From Candidatus Hydrogenedentota bacterium (lineage in GTDB: Bacteria > Hydrogenedentota > Hydrogenedentia > Hydrogenedentales > JAGMZX01), in assembly GCA_029556545.1 (NCBI GenBank), contig JAKQEQ010000069.1, positions 29,558 through 93,557 on the forward strand: a DNA stretch of 64,000 nt. The letters are read 5' to 3'. Positions 53,848-61,912 of the stretch are shown in pieces. Each line of letters starts with the position of its first letter. Within the stretch, counting starts at the first letter, position 1. Made by a program: the position numbers and the translations under genes. The notes beneath the pieces were generated by a model. It saw only the letters and a program-made list of their open reading frames with translations. It did no database searches and was not told the origin of the DNA.

Positions 53848-54951
53848 CTACGGAAGACGCTCGAAACGCCGAATCACAACCTCGACCGCCTGTCCGTCCG
53901 TGGGAGGCGTGCCGTTGATCAGCCACAGGTTCATGCGCGCGTTCTCGCCGCCCGGCGCCGGGATGTCGGGGCCCGTATAGCGCCACAGGGCGAGAAGGTC
54001 CTCCTCGTCCGGCGCCACGAATTCGACGCCGCGCACGCTGCTGAATTCGATAAAGGTGCGCCGCCACGTGAAACCGTGCGCGGTGGGCAAGTCCGGGCCG
54101 ATCTCGAATCGGAACATGTTGCCTGCGCGGTCATAAGGCTGCACCACATACTGGGCGTTCTCAAGCAGCGGGTCGCCCCATCGTGCGAACTCGATGTCGA
54201 TTTCCCGATGGTTATAGGCAGCTTCGTCGCTCCACGTGAACAGCCCGAGCACCGCGTTCAGGTCCAGCGCGTCCACGGCGCTGTCCAGATGAAAGACATA
54301 GGCGCCATAGCCGAAACTTTCGAGCGAAATGACCTCGGCGCACCGAAACACGCCCCCCTCGTTGCCGATCCGCAGGTGCAGCCGACCCGCGCGGTCGAGC
54401 CACACGTTGTCGAGGCCGTCGGAGAACAGGTTGGGGCCCGGCCCGACCGGCGCGGCCGCGCGCTTGACACGCCATTCCCGGCCCGAGAAGAACAGCAGCC
54501 GCTCGGTGGTCTGTTGCGTCCGCATCACGCCGGTATGCGCCACGGCCCGCGCAAAGATCGCGTCGGGAAGCGTGGCCGTGCCGCCCAGGAGATACGCCCC
54601 GTTCTTCTTCGGAAGCAAGAACGCGGCCAACTTCGTCGCCGTCTGGTCGATGCCTCCCGTCACCACGGCGGCGGACCATGTCCCATCATCGTTAATGGGG
54701 GTCAGAGGCTCGACAAACGTGGGCTTGGTCCACCAGCCGCCGGCGTCCTCGACGTAGATGTAGACGGCAACCCGATAGTCGCACGGGACCACGTGGAGCA
54801 CACGCCCCCGGAGTTGCCCGCTCGATCCCCAGGCGGGGACCTCGGTAATCTCGATCTGCGGGTCGCCCGGACCGCCGACGGGCGGGCAACTGGAGAGCGA
54901 CAGCACAGTCAGGGCCAGAAACGGCCACGCGATCACGAATAGACGGCTCAT
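53848..54951 (-). CDS. Lipoprotein with GH16-like (laminarinase-type) domain
   Basis: 367 residues from ATG 54951 (GGGAGG upstream). Lipobox SLSSC with C22. An Ig-like N-terminal domain precedes a concanavalin-like domain containing REIDIEFARWGD, in which E250, D252 and E254 match the GH16 catalytic signature ExDxE. GH16 enzymes cleave beta-glucans and galactans. Because the surrounding sequence is divergent, substrate is not assigned. The upstream region is shared with the divergent propeller gene. Confidence 0.7.
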   Translation of the reverse strand: MSRLFVIAWPFLALTVLSLSSCPPVGGPGDPQIEITEVPAWGSSGQLRGRVLHVVPCDYRVAVYIYVEDAGGWWTKPTFVEPLTPINDDGTWSAAVVTGGIDQTATKLAAFLLPKKNGAYLLGGTATLPDAIFARAVAHTGVMRTQQTTERLLFFSGREWRVKRAAAPVGPGPNLFSDGLDNVWLDRAGRLHLRIGNEGGVFRCAEVISLESFGYGAYVFHLDSAVDALDLNAVLGLFTWSDEAAYNHREIDIEFARWGDPLLENAQYVVQPYDRAGNMFRFEIGPDLPTAHGFTWRRTFIEFSSVRGVEFVAPDEEDLLALWRYTGPDIPAPGGENARMNLWLINGTPPTDGQAVEVVIRRFERLP

Positions 54952-55083
54952 GGCAATCGCACCTCCCAGGGTCGCGGCTTGTCCTTCTCGCCGCGGAAAG
55001 GTAGAGTACTCGAACGGGCGCCGCCGCACAACCGGCGGCCACAGGCGAGGCCCCGCGGGATGCCGGGCCGGGGAGAACGCTTA

Positions 55084-58000
55084 ATGCACGATTTTGCACG
55101 CACCCACGCTTGGTCCCTCTCGTCGACTCCGTCTGCGCCGTGGCGACCGTTTCGCGTCGGCTGGATCGCCTGCGTCGTTGCCCTATGGGCTTCGAGCGTA
55201 ACAGCGGCGGACTGGCCCACTTACCGGCACGATATCGCGCGCAGCGCGCGGACGGACGAGGCCCTTGAACTGCCCCTCGCACGCGCCTGGACCTTCACGC
55301 CGCCGCACCCGCCCGCGCCCGCCTGGCCGGACCCGGTGAAGGAGAAGGCGCGCGACCGCTTCGACGAGGCGTATCACGTCGCCGTTGCGGGCGACGCGCT
55401 GTACTTCGCCACCTCTTCGGACTGCAAGGTCTATTGCCTTGACGCGAACACGGGCGACGTCCGCTGGAGTTTTCTCGCGGGCGGGCCGATGCGCGTCGCG
55501 CCGATGGTCAGCGACGGGCGTATCTACGTCGGCTCAGACGACGGCTGCGCCTACGCCTTGCGCGCGGAAGACGGGGCGCTGGTGTGGCGCGTGCGCGCGG
55601 CCCACCGCGATGAAAGGGTGCTCGGCAACGGCAAAATGATCTCGTTGTGGCCGGTGCGCACCGGCGTCATCGTGGACGATGGCACGGCGTATTTCGGCGC
55701 GGGCGTGTTTTCTCACGAAGGGTTGTTCTTGTGCGCGGCGCGCGCGGAGGACGGCGCGCTGCTGTGGCGCAACGACACCTGCGGTAACGTGGACTTCCGG
55801 GTGGACTTTGGGGGCATGACGCTGCAAGGGCCGCTGCTCGCGTCGGCCACGCAGGTGTTCACGCCCGCCGGACGCGCAATGCCGGCGGTGTTCCGGCGCG
55901 ACGACGGCGCGTTCCACTCGTGGCTGTCGCCGGGCGGCAAGTTCGGCGGTACGTGGGCCTTGCTCGCGGATGACAAACTGGTGGCGGGAATCGACGGGAA
56001 AAAGACCTATTCGCCCGAGGCGGACAATCGCGTGCAGGACGCGCCGTACGCCTGGTTCCCCGGTCAGGACCTCGTGGTCGATGCGGACACGGCCTATCTG
56101 CTCGCCGTGAGTCAACTCGTTGCCCTGGATCGCCCGGCCTTCGCCGAGGCGACACGGCAACGGGGCGTCTTAATGAAGCAAATCGACGAACTCACCAAGA
56201 AGCGCGACAATTTGAACCAACTCCAGCGCCTTTCCGGCAGGGACGCGCCGGAATCCGTGAAACAGGAACTGGCCGCGCTTAACGATCAACTGGCCGCGCT
56301 GTACGAGCAGGAGCGGGCGGTGGTCTCGTCCGTCTGTCACTGGAGGAATCCCTGCTCTTACACCGAGAGCATCATCCTCGCGGGCGATACGCTTTACCTC
56401 GGCGGACAGGACGCCGTGGCGGCCATCGATGCGTTCACCGGCGAAGAGGTCTGGCGCGCGAACGTACCGGGGCGCGCCCTCGGCCTCGCCGCCGCGAACG
56501 GGCGGCTGTACGTCAGCACCCAGACCGGTGAGATTCACTGCTTCGCCCCCGGTATCGGGAATGACGCTGTTTCCTCCACCCCGGGGGAGAGGGATAGGGT
56601 GAGGGCCGATACCTCGGCTTCGGCTTCGGCTTCGACAACCCGCGCGGAAACCATCATACAGACCTCCAGCGTAACGCGCGGCTATACCCTCGTGCTCGGC
56701 AGCCGGACCGGCGCGCTCGCGGCGGCATTGGCGCGCCGCACCGACCTCCACGTCGTTGCCGTCGATACGGATGCGGACAATGTGGCGCGAGTACGGGAAG
56801 CTTCGGATGCGGAAGGACTGTACGGCGTGCGGGTGCAGGTGGACGCGGAAGACGCGAAGCGCCTGCCCTATGCCGACTATTTCGCCAATCTGATCGTCTG
56901 CGAAGGCGACGCGCTTCCCGATACCTCAGAGCCCGCCCGCGAGGAACTCGCGCGCCTCTTGAAGCCCTGCGGCGGCGTCCTGTGCATCCCGGCGCACCCG
57001 GACAACGACGCCGCAGCGGCGTGGATCGGGGCGCAAGAGGGCTTCAGCGCGCGTCGCGTCGACCGCGATGGCGTCGCGTGGCACGTCATCACCCGCGGAC
57101 CGCTCCCCGGCGCGGGCCAATGGACGCATCAGTACGCGGAGCCCGGGAACTCGGCGTGTTCGGACGACCTGCGCGTGCGCGGGGCGCTTGGCGTGCTGTG
57201 GTTTGGCCTGCCCGGTCCGGGCGAGATGGTCGAGCGGCACGCGCGCGCCGCCGCGCCGCTCGCGAAGGACGGGCGCATGTTCGTGCAGGGCGAGAACGTC
57301 GTCATGGCCTACGATTCTTACAACGGCCTCGAACTGTGGCGGCGCGAGATTCCCGGCGCGGTGCGGGTGCGCGTCGACTCCGACATGAGCAACTTCGTGC
57401 TTGGTGAGGACAGCGTCTTTGTCGCGGCGGAGGACCAGTGCTATCGGCTCGACGCCGCGACAGGCGAGACTGTCCGCGCCTACCCGCTGCCGGATCACAA
57501 CGAGACCGCCGCCCGCTGGGGCTATCTCGCGTGTACCGGCAGCGTCCTCCTGGGTTCGATCGCGCCGCCGCTGACGACCCGCTACAGCGCCCTGTGGGAC
57601 CTCATGGTCGGCGAAGACGGGCGCTGGCGCGACGTCGACGCCGTGGCGACTGAGCAAGGCTGGTCGGCTTCCGAGCGCGACGAGATGCGACGCTTCCTCC
57701 AGGAGTTCCGGGAACCGGACAGGCGGGCGTACGAGCGGGCGCAGCAGGCGGGGTTGCTGTGGCGGGCTATGTCTCCTTGGCCCGCGTGGGGCAGCGTCGA
57801 GTCGCCGGTGGGCGCGGTAACCGAGCGGATTATGGCATCGAAAACGCTCTTCGCTCTCGACGTCAAGACGGGCGCGCTGCTCTGGCGCTATGACGGCGAG
57901 GCCATCGCCCATCCCGCCATTGCGATCGCCGAAGACCCCGCGGGCGGCACGGTCTTCCTCGCGGACTGCAACGTCAGCGACGCCGATCGCGATGCCGCCA

Positions 58001-59307
58001 TGAAGGAACGGGCCGCGCTTATCGCGCAGGGGGTCTGGGAAGAGGACCCCGTCGCCTATGAACCGCGGCACGCGGACGTGCGCCGCGTCATCGCGACGGA
58101 CGCACGCACGGGCGACACGCGATGGGAACGGGTCATGGACCTCACCGGCTGCGGGGGCGACCGCCTCGGCCTCGCGTATGCCGACGGCGTCCTTTGCTTC
58201 TTCGGCTGTTTCAGCAACCATGACCGCCAGTTGTTTAGGGACGGAAGGTTCCGCTGGCGGCGCGTGACGGCGGTCGCCGCCGAGGATTGCTCGGACATGT
58301 GGTCGCGGCCGCTCAATTATCTCCGGCGGCCCGTCATCGTGGGCGACCAGATTCTTATCGAGCCGCGCGCGTGCGACCTGCGCACCGGCGCGATCATCCC
58401 GCGGCCACATCCGCTCACGGGCGCGGAGTCCGAGTGGGAATTCGTGCGGCCCGGCCACTGTTGCAGCGTGACCAGTGCCTGCCCGAACATGTTCTTCCTG
58501 CGAGGGTACTTCCTCTGGTATTACGACCTCGAACAAGACCTGGGCATGCTCCCCTTCGCGGGAATTCGGCCCGGCTGCTGGATCAACACGATTCCGGCCA
58601 ACGGGGTGGTCCTGTTCCCCGAGGCGAGCGCCGGCTGCACCTGCTCGTACCCCGTGCGATCCACCGTCGTACTAGTGCCGAAAACACGGGAACACGCTTG
58701 GGCCTTGTTTGTGCAACATGGCGCCATGACCCCCGTGCGTCACATGGCCGTCAATTTCGGCGCACCCGGCGACCGGCGCGACGCCGACGGCACGCTCTGG
58801 TTCGCCTACCCTCATCCAGCCAGCACGCAATGGTACGAGTACGGGACCGATTTCCGACTGAACGAGAAATTTGGAGACCGCGATGGGAGCTTCTTCACGC
58901 GCGCTCCCGAGGCTCTGGCCTTCGAGAACACCGATAAGCCGTGGCTGTTCGCTTCCGGCTGCCGCGGGATGTACCGTTGCACGCTGCCGTTGCTTGACGA
59001 GGGGCAGGGGCCGGCGCGCTATACCGTGCGCCTCTACTTCGCGGAACCCGACGACGCCCCCGCCGGCGCGCGCGTCTTCGACGTAGCGTTGCAGGGCGAG
59101 ACCGTCCTGGCCGGCTTCGACATCCGGCGCGAGACGGACGGCGCGAACGCGGCGGTGGTAAAGGAATTCCGCGGCGTCACAGTCAAGGACAGCCTCGTAA
59201 TAGAACTCACCGCCGACGGCGCGCCGGAAACACCGGAGCGCATGCCGGTCCTGAACGCTGTCGAGGCCATACGCGAAGATGCCCCCGCGGCCTCGACTGC
59301 CGCTTAA
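55084..59307 (+). CDS. Giant exported BamB/PQQ-like propeller with inserted methyltransferase-like domain and malectin-like C-terminus
   Basis: 1,407 residues from ATG 55084 (GGAG 8 bases upstream). Signal region 1-42 (GWIACVVALWASSVTAAD). First propeller about 43-500 with KVYCLDANTGDVRWSF, VGSDDGCAYALRAEDGALVW and AAIDAFTGEEVWRANV; a helical loop at about 360-415 (MKQIDELTKKRDNLNQLQ) may be a coiled coil. About 530-690 is a class I methyltransferase-like fold (YTLVLGSRTGALAAALARRT, VVAVDTDADNVARVRE, LLKPCGGVLCIPAH). A second propeller (about 700-1290) and a malectin-like domain (about 1300-1390, RLYFAEPDDAPAGARVFDV) follow. The SAM loop GSRTG departs from GxGxG. Similar architectures occur in planctomycetes; role unknown. 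Confidence 0.85.
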   Translation: MHDFARTHAWSLSSTPSAPWRPFRVGWIACVVALWASSVTAADWPTYRHDIARSARTDEALELPLARAWTFTPPHPPAPAWPDPVKEKARDRFDEAYHVAVAGDALYFATSSDCKVYCLDANTGDVRWSFLAGGPMRVAPMVSDGRIYVGSDDGCAYALRAEDGALVWRVRAAHRDERVLGNGKMISLWPVRTGVIVDDGTAYFGAGVFSHEGLFLCAARAEDGALLWRNDTCGNVDFRVDFGGMTLQGPLLASATQVFTPAGRAMPAVFRRDDGAFHSWLSPGGKFGGTWALLADDKLVAGIDGKKTYSPEADNRVQDAPYAWFPGQDLVVDADTAYLLAVSQLVALDRPAFAEATRQRGVLMKQIDELTKKRDNLNQLQRLSGRDAPESVKQELAALNDQLAALYEQERAVVSSVCHWRNPCSYTESIILAGDTLYLGGQDAVAAIDAFTGEEVWRANVPGRALGLAAANGRLYVSTQTGEIHCFAPGIGNDAVSSTPGERDRVRADTSASASASTTRAETIIQTSSVTRGYTLVLGSRTGALAAALARRTDLHVVAVDTDADNVARVREASDAEGLYGVRVQVDAEDAKRLPYADYFANLIVCEGDALPDTSEPAREELARLLKPCGGVLCIPAHPDNDAAAAWIGAQEGFSARRVDRDGVAWHVITRGPLPGAGQWTHQYAEPGNSACSDDLRVRGALGVLWFGLPGPGEMVERHARAAAPLAKDGRMFVQGENVVMAYDSYNGLELWRREIPGAVRVRVDSDMSNFVLGEDSVFVAAEDQCYRLDAATGETVRAYPLPDHNETAARWGYLACTGSVLLGSIAPPLTTRYSALWDLMVGEDGRWRDVDAVATEQGWSASERDEMRRFLQEFREPDRRAYERAQQAGLLWRAMSPWPAWGSVESPVGAVTERIMASKTLFALDVKTGALLWRYDGEAIAHPAIAIAEDPAGGTVFLADCNVSDADRDAAMKERAALIAQGVWEEDPVAYEPRHADVRRVIATDARTGDTRWERVMDLTGCGGDRLGLAYADGVLCFFGCFSNHDRQLFRDGRFRWRRVTAVAAEDCSDMWSRPLNYLRRPVIVGDQILIEPRACDLRTGAIIPRPHPLTGAESEWEFVRPGHCCSVTSACPNMFFLRGYFLWYYDLEQDLGMLPFAGIRPGCWINTIPANGVVLFPEASAGCTCSYPVRSTVVLVPKTREHAWALFVQHGAMTPVRHMAVNFGAPGDRRDADGTLWFAYPHPASTQWYEYGTDFRLNEKFGDRDGSFFTRAPEALAFENTDKPWLFASGCRGMYRCTLPLLDEGQGPARYTVRLYFAEPDDAPAGARVFDVALQGETVLAGFDIRRETDGANAAVVKEFRGVTVKDSLVIELTADGAPETPERMPVLNAVEAIREDAPAASTAA
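56579..56650. repeat. Repeat element inside the propeller gene
   Basis: A CCCCGGGGGAGAGGGATAGG ... GTGAGGG stretch (56579-56605), related to the 13099 intergenic element, followed by a CTTCGG microsatellite (about 56614-56636). It encodes GERDRVRADTSASASAS in a linker just before the methyltransferase-like domain. Confidence 0.6.
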
Positions 59308-59383
59308 CTTTGCCCGGGGTTTCGTGTCATAGTATGCGGGACCGTGACTAATCAGGAACGCAGCCGAGGGAGACTCGAAGACC

Positions 59384-60835
59384 ATGAAGAACATAGTGTG
59401 CGTATGCCTGTTGGGAGCTTTGGGAATCGTCGCCGCGGCCGGCCCCGGCGACGGCCCGCTCGGCGATCTGCCGAATGCGAAGGCGTTTCGCGCCGCGCGG
59501 CAATCGAGTTTCGACCCGAGCGGCGGTAATGCCGATGGCCGCCAGGACTGGCCTATCGCGCCGGGCGAGACGCGGAACATGGCGGTCATCGAAGGACCGG
59601 GCGCGATCACCCACATCTGGGTCACCATCTCGTCGGAGGACCGTCACCACTTGCGCAATCTGGTGCTGCGCATGTACTGGGACGGCGAGGAAACGCCGTC
59701 GATCGAGACGCCAATCGGCGATTTCTTCGGCCTCGGCTGGGCAAAGTATTACCACTATAGCAGCATGCCCATTCAGATCGGCACGCGGAACGCCTTGAAC
59801 TGCTTCTGGCGCATGCCCTTCGCCACCGGCGCGCGCATCAGCGTAACCAACGACGGGCCGGTCCAGGTAGGTGCGTTCTACTACTATGTGGATTACCAGG
59901 TCTACGACGCGCCGCCCGAGAACGCGCTTCGCTTCCATGCGCAATATCGCCAGGAATACCCCTGCACGCCGGGACAAAACTACATTCTCCTCGAAGCCGA
60001 GGGGCGCGGCCACTACGTCGGCTGCAATCAGTCCATCCACAATCGAGACGACGGCTGGTGGGGCGAAGGCGACGATATGATCTACGTGGACGGCGAGGAG
60101 TTCCCCTCGCTGCACGGCACCGGCTCCGAGGACTACTACTGCGGCGCCTGGTGTTACGGCGAGGCGTTCAGCCGGCCCTATTTCGGGTGTCCGTTGCGGG
60201 GCGAGCATAAGGCCGGCGAATTCTGGAACGTGTACCGGTATCACATCGAGGACCCCGTTCCATTCACGAAATCGATCCGTGTCACCATCGAGCACGGCCA
60301 CGCGAACGACCGCAACGACAACTTCAGTTCCGTGGCGTACTGGTACCAGGAAGAGCCGCATGCGCCGTCCCCGTCGTTGCCGCCCGCGGACGCGCGGATG
60401 CCCGACGCTCCCGAGACGTTCGTCGAGAAAGGCGCGCTCGAGGCGGAGTCGCTGGCGCTTGAATTCACCGGCGGGCCGCTCGAGGCGCAGGACATGGACG
60501 AGTATGGGAAATGGAGCGATAATCGCCAACTCTGGTTCCGCGCCGAAGCGCCCACAACGTACACCCTGCGATTCAACATGCCGGAGCCGCTCGCCGGCGC
60601 CAAGCATTGCGAAGTGTGGTACACCCAGGCGCCGGACTACGGCCAGGTCGAAATCTGGCTCAACGGCGAGCACGTGGGCGGCTGGGACGGCTTCAACGCG
60701 GACGGCGTCGTGCGCGCCAAGACCGAAGCCGACGTGACCCTGCTCGCAGGCGAGAACGCGATCGAAGTGCGGATTACGGGCAAGAACGAGAACGCCGCCG
60801 GCTACCTCGCGGGTATCGATTGCCTGCGCCTCTAG
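59384..60835 (+). CDS. Exported GH172 (DUF2961)-type protein
   Basis: 483 residues with signal peptide MKNIVCVCLLGALGIVAAAG. DUF2961 motifs are SSFDPSGGNADGRQDWPI, GPGAITHIWVTI, RMYWDGEETPSIETPIGDFF, NALNCFWRMPF, YVDYQVYD and HGTGSEDYYCGAWCYGEAF. Characterised GH172 members act on difructose dianhydride or arabinofuranosides, using paired Glu residues. A beta-sandwich domain (about 345-480) is appended. It follows the giant propeller gene by 76 bp and may be co-transcribed. Confidence 0.87.
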   Translation: MKNIVCVCLLGALGIVAAAGPGDGPLGDLPNAKAFRAARQSSFDPSGGNADGRQDWPIAPGETRNMAVIEGPGAITHIWVTISSEDRHHLRNLVLRMYWDGEETPSIETPIGDFFGLGWAKYYHYSSMPIQIGTRNALNCFWRMPFATGARISVTNDGPVQVGAFYYYVDYQVYDAPPENALRFHAQYRQEYPCTPGQNYILLEAEGRGHYVGCNQSIHNRDDGWWGEGDDMIYVDGEEFPSLHGTGSEDYYCGAWCYGEAFSRPYFGCPLRGEHKAGEFWNVYRYHIEDPVPFTKSIRVTIEHGHANDRNDNFSSVAYWYQEEPHAPSPSLPPADARMPDAPETFVEKGALEAESLALEFTGGPLEAQDMDEYGKWSDNRQLWFRAEAPTTYTLRFNMPEPLAGAKHCEVWYTQAPDYGQVEIWLNGEHVGGWDGFNADGVVRAKTEADVTLLAGENAIEVRITGKNENAAGYLAGIDCLRL

Positions 60836-61015
60836 CCCGGTCCCCGCGCGCCAAGCACAGCATCTGTACTCGTAATCGCCCATCGGGAATCGGACCACAT
60901 GGACTATATGGACGATATGGACCAACTTCGCATGAACCCATGCCCGGCGCCCCGGCTAAGAGCGGACAGAAGCGCCTGCCCCGCGCACTGTTCCTCGCGT
61001 TAAGGAAACCAACCC

Positions 61016-61750
61016 TTGGAAGTGTACCTGTTCGGCGCGGTGGTGGCGTTTGTCGCGGGCATGGTTCAGGGCTGCGCGGGGTTCGGTCTCGGCATGACGA
61101 GCGCCCCGTGCCTCATGCTCATCACCACGCCCGCCGTGGCCGTGCCCACCATCCTGAGCCTGAGTCTCGTCAACAGCCTCGTCGTCACGTTGCACGCGCG
61201 GCGGCATCTGCTGTGGCGGCTGGTCGGTCCCCTTGCCCTCGGGAGCATCTTGGGCGCACCGCTCGGCATTTACGCCCTGCGCGTGCTTGATCCGAATCTG
61301 CTGAAATGTTGCGTCGCCGTGCTTATCCTGCTCTTTGCCGCGGCGCTGCTCGCGGGGTGGAGCCGGCCCCTGCGGCGGCCACACCGCGCCTTGCTGCCCC
61401 TCGGCTTTTTCAGCGGCATTCTCGGCGGCAGCACCTCGATGAGCGGCCCGCCCGTCATCCTCTTCCTCACCAATCAGGACACGCCGAAGGACGTCTTCCG
61501 CGCCAATCTGATCACCTATTTCTTCATCGAGGGCGTGTTCACCCTGATCATCTACCTCGCCTGGGGCATGTACACCCTCGACGTCGCGCGCTTCGCCGTC
61601 GCGCTCGTCCCGGCGATGCTCCTCGGCACGGTCGCAGGCATCCACCTGTCCTCGCGCGTCCCCGAGCAAACCTTCCGCCGCGTTGTCCTCGTGGGCATCA
61701 CCCTCATGGGCGTGCTACTGCTCATCACCAGTTTGCGCGCACTGGCGTGA
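61016..61750 (+). CDS. TauE/SafE-family permease
   Basis: 244 residues from TTG 61016 (AAGGA 9 bases upstream; GTG 61022 is the alternative). About seven or eight membrane segments: VAFVAGMVQGCAGFGLGMTS opening, LGSILGAPLGIYAL, GFFSGILGGSTSMSGPPVIL and VAGIHLSSRVPEQTFRR. The family exports sulfite, sulfoacetate and related anions. The upstream spacer holds a GGACTATATGGACGATATGG-type short-period tract at about 60901-60924. Confidence 0.88.
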   Translation: MEVYLFGAVVAFVAGMVQGCAGFGLGMTSAPCLMLITTPAVAVPTILSLSLVNSLVVTLHARRHLLWRLVGPLALGSILGAPLGIYALRVLDPNLLKCCVAVLILLFAAALLAGWSRPLRRPHRALLPLGFFSGILGGSTSMSGPPVILFLTNQDTPKDVFRANLITYFFIEGVFTLIIYLAWGMYTLDVARFAVALVPAMLLGTVAGIHLSSRVPEQTFRRVVLVGITLMGVLLLITSLRALA

Positions 61751-61912
61751 CATCCAGCGAGTCTCCGTCCATCGGACACGTCCAGCCCCGCAAGACATTC
61801 CGTGCGGGCTGAATATTTTCCTTGCCACGGTGTTTACTCTATGGTGGCCCCGGCGACGGGCTCGAGAGGTGGCCCCCGCGCGCCGCCACGGGACAAGCCG
61901 GGGAGGACGAGG

